From the NCBI GenBank assembly GCA_035048495.1, contig CM068544.1:50927893-50991892 (forward strand): DNA of 64,000 nucleotides. The letters run 5' to 3'. Origin of the DNA: Euptelea pleiosperma. Its lineage: Eukaryota; Streptophyta; Magnoliopsida; Ranunculales; Eupteleaceae. The notes under the pieces are model-generated. The model had not been told where the DNA came from. It ran no database searches and worked only from the letters and a program-made list of their open reading frames with translations. Each line of letters begins with the position of its first letter. The first letter of the stretch is position 1. Made by a program: the position numbers and the translations under genes. This document shows, piece after piece, positions 42,990 through 55,500 of this stretch.

Positions 42990-43252
42990 ACATTATACAA
43001 TGCCATGTGGAGAACTCTTCCGGGCCAACTGACCTTTATTGATGCTTGGTCCACCTCTTGTTGGACCTACACACAAAAACATCAGCTTGATCGGTAATTT
43101 TTAGCTGTTAGATTTTACAATCCAAAAAAGTGATCAAATCCAACGGTAATAAATCACCTTATTAAATGCTCAAATCAAACAGTTATAACTCACTACTTAA
43201 ACTTTTTTTTTATGCCTACATCTACCAAGAGGAGAGGTGGACCAGGTCCAAA
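42990..43252. repeat. Diverged fold-back repeat copy
   Basis: AATGCCATGTGGAGAACTC and ACCTCTTGTTGGACCTACAC on the left mirror GTAGATGTAGGC- and GGTGGACCAGG-like sequence on the right. It is older than its two neighbours and lacks an intact CACGTG. Confidence 0.6.
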
Positions 43253-43253
43253 G

Positions 43254-43645
43254 AGTAAAACTTTGATGACAGGGTCCTGGCATCAAGGTCGATGACAGTG
43301 CTCAATATAAGCCACGTGGCATACGCGTAGAGGACTCTGACTGTATAGATGTTTTTCCAATCCCAAGGTGGACCTATAAACCAAAAATCAGTTTGATTAT
43401 CGATTTCAAACCTTTGGATCGTTGTAACTCAAATAATGTTCAAATTCCCACGGTTAAAATCAACCCATGAATATAATTCCAATCCAAAGCCTAGAAATCA
43501 CTAAGCAGGCTGATTTTTGGTTTGTAGGTCCACCTAGGGATTGGAAAAATTCCATACGGTCAGAGTCCTCTAAGAGTGTGACACGTGGCTAATATTGAGC
43601 ACTGTCATCGACCTTGATGCTAGGACCCTGTCATCAAGTTTTACT
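43254..43645. repeat. G-box fold-back repeat, near-perfect long arms
   Basis: The arms extend to AGTAAAACTTTGATGACAGG and CTGTCATCAAGTTTTACT, then GCATCAAGGTCGATGACAGT and its complement, then CTCAATATAAGCCACGTGGC and GACACGTGGCTAATATTGAG. The 392-bp unit could form a hairpin with only a short AT-rich loop. It lies about 450 bp upstream of the TIC20-like gene. Confidence 0.88.
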
Positions 43646-43662
43646 ATTCCATTCCCTAAAAC

Positions 43663-43857
43663 GGACAAATCTAGTATGCAAAAGTTTACATACTTAAAAG
43701 TATGCAAACATTGTCAGTACTGTTGGATGTCTCTTGAAAAATGTGTTATTTCAACATTTTTTTTAAAAAAATTTAGAAATTAAAAACACGTTTTTCAAGG
43801 AGCATTCAATGGTGGATACAATGTTTACATACTTTTAAGTATGGAACTGTTGCATTC
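43663..43857. mobile_element. Second copy of the GGACAAATCTAG MITE, right end lost
   Basis: It starts GGACAAATCTAGTATGCAAA and follows the element at 38266 through CAGTACTGTTGGATGTC, TTGAAAAATGTGTTATTTCA, TTTTTCAAGGAGCATTCAAT and ACTTTTAAGTATG. The terminal GATTTGTCC is missing. Confidence 0.78.
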
Positions 43858-44043
43858 CAGGAAATCTCTCCTGCTCATATTCATATGCATTCGATTTTAA
43901 CTGGTTGAATTTTCAGGTTGTTGCGATCCGAAACTAACAGATTGGATTTTCGGGTTGTTCCGATCCATTGACAGCCCTGCGTGAGGCGGTGTGAGATTGT
44001 TTGGAAGAAGGCTATTCCTGGTGAGGCGGTGAGAGAACAAAGA

Positions 44044-44050
44044 TATAAAA
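44044..44050 (+). promoter_or_regulatory. TATA box of the TIC20-like gene
   Basis: TATAAAA about 50 nt upstream of the ATG at 44100. Typical core promoter position. Confidence 0.6.
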
Positions 44051-44099
44051 GCCGATTATTCCTCAAACCAGAAAGCGAAAGACCGAAAAAGAAAAAAGC

Positions 44100-44920
44100 A
44101 TGGCTTCTCTTCCTCTCCTCAGTCCCTCTGTCGATCCTTCTCCCAAATCCCTAAAAACGCCCTACTTAATCGCTTCATCGTCAGCCATTCAATTCCCTAA
44201 TTCTTTCACATCAACAACGGTTAGGATTCACTGCGCAAGAGCCCCACCATCGAAGTCTGTCAAAATGTCATGTCGTACGACCGACAGACTTTCATTCCAT
44301 CCTTCTTCCTACACCCTAAAAAAACCATATTTATCTGCTTCATCGTCTGATCCCCTAATTATTCCCTCAGATCAACAACGGTTAGGCTTCCTCACCGAAG
44401 GACCCCACCATCAAAGATAGTCTGCAAGTCACATGAAACGGTTCCCGCCGCAGAGAGATTAATCTCTGCCGTGGTTTACTTACTCCCGTTCTTCAATGGC
44501 TTAAACTACGGACGCCACCTCTTTAGCAGGTATCCAGTTCTAGAGCTTCCATTCGAGCCGATCGTGCCACTATTGAGTTTCTACAGATCGATCCCTTGCG
44601 CCGGCTTCGTCTTGTTCTTGGCTATATTGCTTGGTGTGGTGAGAGATCCCAAGTTCAGTAGGTATGTGAGGTTCAATTCGGCGCAAGCCTTGATGTTGGA
44701 TGCTCTCTTGGTTCTGCCATCAGTGGTACTGGTTATTTTCAACTCTGATAGCGGATTAGGGTTTCGCTTAGTCGAGATGGGTTTTAATTCGATCTTCTTG
44801 ATCATCGTCGCTGGCTTTTTGTACTCGCTAGGGTTTTGTCTAATCGGGAGGAGTCCGTACTTCCCGCTTGTCATCGATTCTGCAGAATTGCATCTCAATG
44901 CCACAGATCGGCAGTTTTGA
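44100..44920 (+). CDS. TIC20-II: TIC20-II-like chloroplast protein-import component, duplicated transit region
   Basis: The conserved part runs to the stop at 44918-44920: ERLISAVVYLLPFFNGLNYG, YPVLELPFEPIVPLLSFYRS, GVVRDPKFSRYVRFNSAQAL and ALLVLPSVVLVIF. Three or four membrane helices follow TIC20 topology. TIC20 forms part of the inner-envelope import channel (established). The ATG at 44100 opens a Ser/Pro-rich transit-like frame that stops at 44420, in a different frame. The cause is a duplicated stretch of about 165 bp whose second copy lacks 4 bp relative to the first. Removing a possible GT-AG intron, 44255-44370, would join the frames into 234 residues. So it is either spliced or a recent pseudogene. 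The mature part carries no lesion. Confidence 0.7.
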
Positions 44921-45051
44921 TTTGCCTTTTGATAATTCTTCTCGACTTTTTAGCGGATGATAGTTAGGATGGGACGTAATCAAATGTTCGCATCATAGTT
45001 TTGATCCATGTCACTGATGATGTCCTCGTTGTAGTAGACCCTAAAATGTAA

Positions 45052-45281
45052 GGGCCTGTTTGGTACGTGGGGAAAAGAGTTCCAATGGAATATTATCGTG
45101 GTTAAATATTTATGCATATCAATAGTTAACTAACGTTTGGTACGTATATTAAGTAGCTTACTTCATTTTCTTTCTTCAAATATGAGTTAGGCGATTGTGA
45201 GACCCACGTATTAGATTGGATAAAAAAAAAGTTATTTTTAATATTTTATTTTCCCGCAGCGGTGGCCTACCAAACATGCCC
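45052..45281. mobile_element. PIF/Harbinger-type MITE
   Basis: GGGCCTGTTTGGTACGTGG opens it and CCTACCAAACATGCCC closes it, between TAA duplications (45049-45051 and 45282-45284). It is 230 bp long and lies 131 bp past the TIC20-like stop codon. Confidence 0.85.
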
Positions 45282-46589
45282 TAAAACTATAAAACCTTAG
45301 AAAACCATATATTATTAAGGAAAATGACCCTGGCAGCCTCACGTGATCGTCTCCATGCGGTTTGGATAGTTGGGATTCGCGTGATGTATCTTGGAACCAG
45401 ACTTGGAAAGAATTAAGGAAAATGTATTGACCGTTATCTCCCATTGCCTCAAAATGTTATCGCAATAATCTAGACTTGGTCCACATGTTTTAAAAGGAGA
45501 TATTCGGCTAGGTCTTTCGTAAATCCATTAATTTAACCGTAGACCTAATTTAAGAGATTTCCAAGACCAAATATCAGCCCATCATATGATCCATATGGCC
45601 CGAGTCTATTATCAGTTTCTCCCTTAGACGAGGAAAAAGTATGCGCACTGCCCCAGATTTTTGTTTGCTCTAGAGATGTTCTGCTCCAATCGATCCAGTG
45701 GCACTACATATCCCTACGTTATTATGAGGCCCTACCTACGTAGCACATTTTTTGGGGGCCCACTGACCGCATGGATGTTTGGCCCACCCATCCCTTGGTG
45801 GGTACTGGGTATACACACCAAAAATGGTGTCTAACTCAATTTTGCAAGTTTGGCTTACAATCAGCTTCTTTCTTTTTTTGCCGATGAGAGTTTTAACAAA
45901 AGGGTGTTAACTCCATCAACGTATTTAAAATAGCTATAAAAAAAGGAAAAAACTAATATAATGACCAAAATACCCTACTCTTCATCCCTGTCTTCTCCAC
46001 TCTGCAATTACAACTAGTAAACATTAAAACCTCAAATCATTCAAACAAAAGCACTTCATCTCTTTATCCACAAAAAAAAAACCATTTGATTCCACCGAAA
46101 ATCCATCAACAAGAACCGGGTTGTCAACGATTTTTCCAACTCCACTTCACCCCTGAGATTAATAAACTAAGTAATCTGAACAAGAAATCAAACATACTAG
46201 GAGGTGGTTTTCTGTACAAGTGCAACACTGGCGAGGAGGGTGGAGAAATCTTTGCCCTTGTGCAAATGCACGTGCCCCCACTAGTTTTATTAAAACACGT
46301 AACCAAGCATGACCAAAATCACTGAATAATGCAATTCACGCGCACATGCTCATGGAAATGACCATGAGCGCGTCCAAAAGGCCTGTTCAAGAAACCCATC
46401 ATAAAAATTGCTCCAATCCAACGGTTAGAATTTACCAATCAGGCTGATTTTGGTCAATAGGTCCACCAAAGAAAGGGCCACATATTCATGGGTTAGTGAC
46501 CCTGAAAGAGTATACCACGTGACAATGTGACATTTTGGTATACGGATGTAGGTATACTACTTGGACTCCAATTTTGAATCGTTTTATGA

Positions 46590-46925
46590 TACCAAATTCT
46601 GTATCAAAATTTTGGTAAATACATCCTTCAAATGCCACGTGGTACTCTCTTTCAGGTCCACTGATTCATGAATGTTTGGGCCACCCCTTGGTGGACCTAC
46701 ACCAAAACTCAGCCTGATTGATGATTTCCAACCCTTGGATTCAACCTCTTTTTCATCTTCATGAACAGGCCTGTGGATGGTTTCTAAGCTCGTGATGAAA
46801 AATTGCTCGAATCACATGACTAGAAATCACCAATCAAGCTGATTTTTGGCGTGTAGTTCCACCCAGAGGTCGACTAACAATAATGGGTCAGTAGGCCCGA
46901 AAGAGTGTATGTCAGATGGGACCAA
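46590..46925. repeat. Fold-back repeat copy
   Basis: ATGCCACGTGGTACTCTCTT, ACCAAAACTCAGCCTGATTG and TTGGTGGACC on the left face CAATCAAGCTGATTTTTGGC and GGGTCAGTAGGCCCGAAAGA on the right. Confidence 0.7.
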
Positions 46926-47242
46926 CGAATGGTGGGTCCTGATGCTCTTGCATGTATTGTCCTGACGATACCACTTGGCCCCTCCATCCAAATTGGAGAA
47001 AGTACTACTTCGCAATCTGTAAGTCGATCGGATTTAATCTTTTGTCTCCCATTGGATCTGCAGTTGGGAGCTGAGGGACCCACGCAAATACATCCTCGAG
47101 TCCCATCCATTCCATGACTGCATACCATCTGCAACCTTCCAATCGTTTTTCACACGCTTACGTTACGTTATATACACAGGACATAATTGGGTTGGTGTGC
47201 TGCATTGTCATTTTTATCAACCAGGGTGTGCGTGGAGCCGTT

Positions 47243-47612
47243 CTATGATACAGAAGTCTGTATCAAAGTTTTGATACAGAATTTCCCAATTTGCCACGTG
47301 GCACAATCTTTCAAGCTCACCGACTTCATGACCATTGGCCCACAACTTGGTAGACCAACTCACCAAAAATCAGCATGATCGGTGATTTATAGCCATTAAA
47401 TTTGAGCACTTTTCATCATGGGCTTCAAGAACAGGCCTGTGGGTTGGTCCAAACCCATGATGAGAAAGTGTTCAAATTTTCGACGGCTAAAAATCACCAA
47501 TCACGTTGATATTTTTGGTTTATAGGTCTGCCAAGTTGTGGGCCAATGTTCATTGGGTCAGTGGACCTGAAGATTATACAAGTGCAAATTTGGGGGACTT
47601 CTGTATCATATA
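47243..47612. repeat. Fold-back repeat with GATACAGAAGT ends
   Basis: CTATGATACAGAAGTCTG and CCAATTTGCCACGTGGCAC on the left mirror GTGCAAATTTGGGGG and ACTTCTGTATCATAT on the right. The inner parts follow the family plan with CCAAGTTGTGGGCCAATG. Confidence 0.8.
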
Positions 47613-48130
47613 ATGTTTTCGGTGGATGTCTGTTGGTCACTCGGTGGTTTGTTTTGAGTCTTTGGACGCAATGCTAGGGGGTCGAAGGGCCTTACGACAA
47701 TTAAGGGCCGTCCATCAATACATTGAAGGTGGGCCTGTGGCACTCTTTCAAATATTCTCCTATCAAATCACGTCGGACCCTCTTCTAGTGGATGGCCCTT
47801 GATCTGCTGTGCGATGCCCTTTGGGTCAAAGCAATACATGTGGCAAAATTCACCCATGCATTCAACGGGATTTACCCAACACAATTCCTGGAATGTCAAT
47901 TACTTGGGTAGGAAGTTCCGTGCGTTGTAGTGTTTGGATCATTGGCTCTGATATTTTGCAACTGTACAACGATGAACGGTCATGATAGACGCATATGTGG
48001 GCCAAAGCATATGCGATGAGGAGTGGATCACATTATGCATTAGCTCTCTTTCAAATCCGCTAACATGTTCAAGTATTTAACTGCATCTTCTCTGACCACA
48101 TTAATGTTTGGCCCACCTCTTGGTGGACAT

Positions 48131-48328
48131 CAAGTTTCAAAGTCTCAGGATCGGTGGGCTCCGATCCGATCTGATCCAGAACGGGATCTGCCCATCTTTC
48201 CCGAGACAAAACGGGAATCATTTGTAAAACAATCGGGGCGAGACGGATCCTAGTCTGGGTCGGATTGGTGGGCCGATCTTATCCGGATCGTCCGATCCAG
48301 ATCGGGTTCTGCCGAGACTATGAACCAT
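48131..48328. mobile_element. Palindromic MITE (GATCCGATC core) nested in a fold-back arm
   Basis: The ends are CAAGTTTCAAAGTCTC and GAGACTATGAACCAT. The interior repeats GATCCGATC, GATCGG and CGGATCG. Flanks match at 8 of 9 bases (GGTGGACAT at 48122-48130, GGTGGACAC at 48329-48337). It interrupts a fold-back arm between TTGGTGGACA and CACACTAAAATTTGGC. Confidence 0.75.
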
Positions 48329-48584
48329 GGTGGACACACTAAAATTTGGCATAATTGGTGATTGTGATTGTCCATTGGATTTGGGTACCTACAAAAATCT
48401 TGAATCCAACGATTAAATATCACCCACCAAGATGCACAAATTCAATGATTAAAAATCACCAATAAGGTTGCTTACAAAAAAAAAAAACTAAAATATCACC
48501 AATAAGGTTGATTTTTGGTTTAGTTCAACGAGAATATCCGCTCTCCGTGTATTCTTCAAAATTTGAAGTCTGCGGCTCCCAAAA

Positions 48585-48885
48585 ATGAAATGTGGAGAAC
48601 CCTTTAGGGCCAACTGCCCTTATGGATGTTTGGTTCCCAACTTGCTGGACGTACATCTTAAAAATCAGCTTGATTGATTATTTCTAATATTTATTATTTA
48701 GCATCCAAAAAACTATTCAAATCCAACAGTCGAAAATAACGCTATTAAAATGTTATAATCCAATGTCTAGAAATCACAAATTATACTAATTGTTTATGTG
48801 TAGATAAATCAAGAGGTGGACCAATCATCCACAAGGTCAGTGGGCCCTAAAGAGTGCTCCACATATGGAGGGGAACATTAAACTT
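48585..48885. repeat. Fold-back repeat copy, diverged
   Basis: ATGTGGAGAACCCTTTAGGG and AAAAATCAGCTTGATTGAT on the left face AAGAGGTGGACCAATCATC and CCCTAAAGAGTGCTCCACAT on the right. The G-box is lost. Confidence 0.68.
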
Positions 48886-49596
48886 TTAAATACACAGAGC
48901 CATCAAATTCCAGCTCGTAGTTCAACTAAAGGGTGGGCCAAATGTCATGGTTTCGTGGGCTCGAAGAGTGGGTGACGTGGCATTTTTGAAGGTGGATATC
49001 AAACTTTGATGTCCAGTTCGACGTCATAGTTTTGTCTCTTCGAAGGTTCATGGAACTGAAGGATGAGAAACGACTGAGATTGACTTGAATTAATTATGTT
49101 TTAGAAGCCTAATAATACAAAGCCTCACTCGACCGGGCGCTCTCTCTCTCTCCAACGCGACTTGCAGAGTTCTGTTTTTCCAGTCTTGCTTACCCTCTGG
49201 CTCTCGAGGGTCGAGATTGCTCGCGGGCGAAAAAGAAAACGAAACCCTAGATTTTGACCTCTCAAATTCTTGCAATAGAAAGCCCGAATTTGACACCATT
49301 TGATTTGAAGTTGAAGCGATTTTAATCCATTTATAATCTCTGCAACTCCTCTGTTCGTTTAACCTTTGTTTCGATTTGGTATTTGATGCATTTCTGTATC
49401 GCATATTCAACTACGTAATTAGTTCCTTCTTTGGAGTCCCAAATCGCCAGTAAAACTGCTATTCGGCATCTGATTTCGCTGAATGATGAGGTTTTTGGGT
49501 TTGTTCTTGTTCAATTTCAGAATTGGAGCGGTTTATGATGATTTTTTATCGAAAGGATAGGATTTTTGTATCGAAAGGGGTTAGAGATCTGCGAGA

Positions 49597-52500
49597 ATGA
49601 ATAGGAAAGGTGCTCTCGTAGTGACTCTCTTGCTTGTAATCGTTGCAGAAGGATCTGATGCCTCTCTGTTTGGGAAGTTTCGAAAAATGGCGGGGATAGA
49701 GCCCGGGGGGAAATCTTTCGGAACACCGGTGGTAAAACTCTGATCTTTCATTTGGTTTTGGTCGATTTTTTGAACTTTGAATTGTTTTTTTGAGAAACTT
49801 GTTTGTTTTTAGATCTCTCCGTCGCCTGGCCCCATTTCAGACACGAGATCTGATCCTAGTCATGTGGATTCTGATAAATCTGATATAAAGAGTCCTCAGG
49901 ATCCACCGGTACCTGACAATTCAATGAAGGCTGACCCAAAGGGCTCAGGTACTAAGGATCAAGAGAGTCCGCAGCCTGAAAGCCACATAGAAAAGGATAA
50001 GAATCAAGGAGGAATTGATGGTAAATGTGAGGTGTCATCGAACAGATGCGTGGATCGGAAGAACATGAGTGCCTGTCTTCAACATCCTGGAAATGGTAAT
50101 TGATATTGTCTTAATTAATATTAGTCTATGGTTCCTTCTGTGATTGTTTATTATGCTTATTGTAATGCAGTGAAATTATTGTTCTACTTAAACTTTGTGA
50201 CTTTGTTTGTCCAGTCATTCTGTTAATATTGAATAACAAAATTACAAAACAGAGAGTCTAATATACAGAGAAGAGCCTAGTATACAGAAACCTTAAATTC
50301 TTTCGGGCAGTACCTCATTATCGGTTCTCATATTTTTGTTGATATTCACGAGTTTTTGAACCTTTTTCTTTTGGGTTTAAGATTTTTCCTAGTTGAATTA
50401 CATGTAGTTGTTCATGTTTGATAGTTCATTGAATCGTTGGGTTGAGCGTAGATTTCCCCAGATGCCCAAAGTTGTTTGTTGAGGTCTCATTCTGACTGCC
50501 TGCTCATTTTGTCTTCAATGGTGATTTGGGAAGCCTATTTTCTTTTAGATCTGATAATGTGGTCTTCTTACCCTGGTTGTTGACTATGATCAAGCTGCAG
50601 GAGAATGCATTAGTTAAAGCAATCCTTTGGTTATGTTTTTTGTTTATTAAATTAATAGGGCTAAAGGGCATGTTGAGGTTTTAACACGCTTTAGAACTTC
50701 TAATAAGTGACTTTTAGTTCAGGAACCAGTGTTTCATGAGAGTTGCTTCTTTGTCTCAAGAGGAGATCCATTCTTATCACCATTGAGCCTCAACCTCCAA
50801 ATAAAGTCCGTTAGGAAGTAAAGTGGAATGTACATGGTTTTTCCTTGTTTGACAGCAGATGTAGACTCTGATATCTCAAATATTTATCAGCATTAAGATG
50901 GTCATTCTTAGATTTGCTCCCATCTCTTTGACAAAAAGTATTGCTGGATTGGCATTGCACTTTAATGTGAAAATGCTATGAAGCATTCTGCTCATGTTGT
51001 GGAATTTTTTTTCCTGATTTAACATGGGGTTGCCAACATGATCGTTCTTTTTTTGTGATCATTAATCAACTGTATTAGATTCATATTGTTCAGATAGTCA
51101 GTCAGCTACCTATATTTCATTTAACAGTGCAATCATTGTGTCCATTCCTTAATCAAATGTTCATAGTGTGTGTGGCTCATATAATCAGCCATTTTATGAC
51201 TAGTGAATCCACATTTAATAAGTTTTTCTATATATGCTATTCATGATATACAATTGGTTATATACCCTGAATCTAACATGGCAGATGTATTTATAGCAGA
51301 AAATCTACCACTACCTTCTAGGATGCATCATGGAGTCCATTGTTGCATTCAACTATTGAGCTATGTTGATGAATTTTGGGAGGATTGTTTATATTCCTGA
51401 TTTGCTTTTTTCCTTTTCTTCTTTTTTCCCCGGTGGCAACCTCATGGTTGCAGTACGAAACATCAACCTATTGAGATACAGGCAAGATGAGTGTTATTCA
51501 TATTTCTACACCTCCTCATTGTTGAGGTTAAAATTCACCTGCATACTTGTCACAGTGAGGAGATTTAGAAATATGAATAACATGCATAGATCTTAATTGC
51601 TCTGATGTTATTAATTGAGCTATGACCTATGTCCCACTTAAGTATAACCTGCTTCAAGGCTAATTACATGAATGTATGTATGTATAGATCAGCAGGTTGT
51701 TAACCAGCAAACGCCTCCTAGCCCATTCACCAACTATGCATGTGAGTGACAATCAGTGAGTGAGGGATCATGAACATGTGTGTCAATGTTTGACACAGAT
51801 ACAAGATATCTGACAAGGCACCTTTAAGAAGAGCGAAATGTAGACACATCCGTGTACATGATTGTAATATAATATGTTAATTATATTCAAACCAAATTTA
51901 TTCTTTTCAATAAAAATAAGGAAAGAAATATATGAAAAGTAAAAAAAAATTTCCATACGCCATGGAGCTATCCAATAATAATATAAGTAGATTAATAAAA
52001 GGGAAGACTATTGAACAACTGTAGCTGTGTTTAATAACTTACAAAGTATTATATGGTGGATGGAATGCACCAACCCTCTTTTAGAGGTCATTTTCTTAAA
52101 TTAAGGGTGCCACTATGGTACGTATTAGACTATCAGGATGTGTCGACATGGGCATATTTGCATCAATACGTGTTTGACACGGCAAAAAATCCTAAATGTG
52201 TTGTGTCCTTGTCACATATAAATTATAATTAGATATGCTTGCACATTGCATAATTTATTAGATGTCGTGTTGTAAACACTTTATGTGAAGTTTATGCTTA
52301 TATTCAGTTGGCTATGCTGCTAGCTACAAACGTTATAAAAAGTAATATACTAGAATACAACATTAAGTTTTAATAACTTAAAGAGTTTTTTGGATCCTGC
52401 ATTCATTACTTCTGAAGGAATCATTTTTGAATTCATAATTGTGTCCTAGGGAACCTAGGATGTCATGCCCCCAAATTCGATATCTGGTCATATCGACCTT

Positions 52501-55500
52501 TCTCGTATCTTGAGGCGCGATATAATCGTACAAACGCGTAGTTAAACAAAACTGGTATAACGATGCAGCGGAAATACACCGGATAAATTTTTTTTCATTT
52601 TGTTTAAACAATCCATAAGATGAAACGTACTTCATTGACACATTAATAATATTAGAGGATCTCTCACCTCAAACAAAACCGTAATATACCCATCCAAAAG
52701 AAAATATTGTATATATACCGTACTCCAAAATACATGTTACTAAATGGTCAAAAGACCTACATAACTCATGTATCCTTCTACAAGATAGAAGAATTAAACA
52801 AAATATAACATCGTCTCTAGCACAAGTCTATCAACAGAAATGTTGGAAGCATCAGACCAACTTCCCCTTATCCCTTCCTGAAAACAAAATATTTTAAAAC
52901 GATGAGCTAGGGCCCAGTAAGTACATTCCCCATGCATAAAACCACATAAATCACCGGCTTTTGTTTATTTTAAAATAAATACAATTTGTAAATGAGTTTC
53001 ACATGTAATTCGATAAAACTCAATTTTCCATCAATTATTTACGTATAACATCGAATACAATGATGACTTTTCACATAACAGTCAACATTTCTCTTATCGG
53101 AATACCCGTGACTATTTCTATATAGTCAAACTATCAATTCTGATATATTCAGTACCAACATTCTATCGGTTCTAGCGTACGATGTCAACACTTCTAGCCT
53201 ACAAGTAGACTCCCTAATGTGCACACTAATTGTTTCATTAAGTATCCTCTCTCCGAATTCCCTAATTTCCTTTTAGGTATAAATATCCGAGGGGTCTCGT
53301 GAATGAGACAAAGCCTCTCCTTTAGGGGACTAGAACCCCAAGGGGTCTTAAAGAAATAAGACAACGCCTAATTCCAATTAATCTGATATTCCACATTCCC
53401 AATCACGTTCTTATTCATGTCTTTAATCGTATTTATATGCATAAAACAGTAATGTTTGTAGAAACATCTTTACATGCATAACATTCATATTTTAGCATTT
53501 TGAAACTAAAAATAAGAACATTTAAGTTAATATTCTAGAAAGCGAATACATAAAATATATGAAAAACGCATATATCTCCTTTTAAATGAATTTGAGCATG
53601 ACTTCATCTAACTAAATAGATTACACATGTCCTCATCTATCATAATTTTATGCTTTTAAGATTACAAGAAATCATTAATGCATTTACACATTTTATGTGG
53701 AAAATACAAGAATTGAGATTTTTCCTTGCTAAAATTTAACAGATAACAAAAATAACATTTTCAGACATTTTTCCCAAAAATAATAAATTTTTTTATAATT
53801 TTTCTACAATATTCTGTGAATTTACTATTTCCAAAATAAAATAATATTTATAAATAAATAAATAAAATAAATAAATGATAATTAATTAATTACAGAAATA
53901 AATAAATAAATGAAGGCATAAAATAAATAACTATGTACTTACCCGTGCATACGCTAGAATCCCGAATCCTTGAACCTCGTACGGCGCGGATCTCGAGACA
54001 GTGGGTCCCACAAAAAAAAACTTTTCAAATGACCTGAATATTTTCAGGAATTCCTAGGAATTTTTCTAGAATTTCTTTTAGTTGAGGGATTTTTTTTTGC
54101 AAATATTCTTACCTCAGGGATTAGAATACCCAAACTGATGTAATTTTCTCAAGGCATGGCCTTGTATTTATAGAGGTTAAAAACTCAGAACTTTTCATTC
54201 ATATCCAATGTGGGACTATAATTTTGAACATTGTCTTTTTTTGTTCAAATTTTATATTTTTGATATCAAACCATAGCATATAAAAACTTAAAATGTTGCC
54301 TAGAACTAAACACAATAACTTTTGACTCGCACGTCCTATTTGGATAAACTTGATACCGATAGAAAGCTATTGTTGAGACCTTTAAAATGGTATACATATA
54401 ATATTCTAAGTATTATAAAAAGTCTACTATAATATTGCTAGAAATAGGGTCATTACATAAGAGTCCAATTGATTGTATGGTTTGGTCATGTGCAATGAAG
54501 AGCATTGGTGGCACTAGGAAAGAGAGTATTGGTGCAGGTCAAAGACTATAAAAGCATGAAGGGGAGGTTAAAATGACGTGGATCGAGGTTACGAGGAGGG
54601 ATTTGAAGGACCAAGTGTTATGAACATGGTAGAATTGAATGGCATAACAATATTCATATAGCTGATCCCAAATTGTTGGGACAAGGCTTGGATGATGATG
54701 ATGAGCGCATTTGTAGTTCCTCCAATCTTCTCTAACCACATTATCATTGTTGTTGCCATCCCTTCTCTACATACACCTCGCCTCTAAGTTAACCTATTTC
54801 TTCTCTATTTTTGCCCCTTATATTCGAGTCTGAGAGCACTCAACATCAACGTGTAGCTAGACATCTTGCATTAAATATATCTCCTCACTCTTGACCCTTT
54901 ATCAAATCTGTGTATGATATGCAAATTTTATGAATTTTTGAAAAATGTATATTATGGTTGTATTATTCAAGCAACTCTTGAGATCCAACTGCACAATATG
55001 TGTATTATTTTACATAGTTTTTTTTTTAGAATGACTCAGAAAAATGACAATATATAAAAAAGGAAAAAATTTATCCGTAAACCTTTTCCTTCCACCTCTA
55101 TCCCCCAACCCATCCCCTTTTGTCGGCCATCTTCTCTTCTAAAAGAAATACACCTTAAACCTCTTTCTTTGTCTTCCTCCTCTCACTCCAACCCCAATCC
55201 TGCCGTCGTGCATCCTCTCTTTCTCTCTCGTGTTTCACAGATCTGTAAAAATACTAAAAACCTACCCTTCGCATTTAAGTTGGAAAATGTACAACCTTGA
55301 TACGTTGTAAATCATTATGATGGTGGGATCCAGGTAGTGAAATCTCACCATTTTACTATTACTGCTGCCAAGGCTTCTCGAAACAGCCCTAGAGTTCACC
55401 ATCTCATTATTTTTCAAACTAAGCAACAGTCTTGGGCAGGTTTTGAACCTTGAAGAGCATCTCGATCCAACACCGATATTGGAACAATTTGGATGGGATT

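Larger units (their letters stand above)
44921..49596. other. Intergenic, dense in fold-back repeats
   Basis: It contains a Harbinger MITE (45052-45281), several G-box fold-back copies and arms (about 45720-45860, 46380-46535, 46590-46925, 47243-47612, 48585-48885) and a GATCCGATC-core MITE nested in one arm (48131-48328). No gene is supported. From about 49090 the sequence is likely promoter and leader of the next gene, with a TC run near 49140. Confidence 0.65.
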
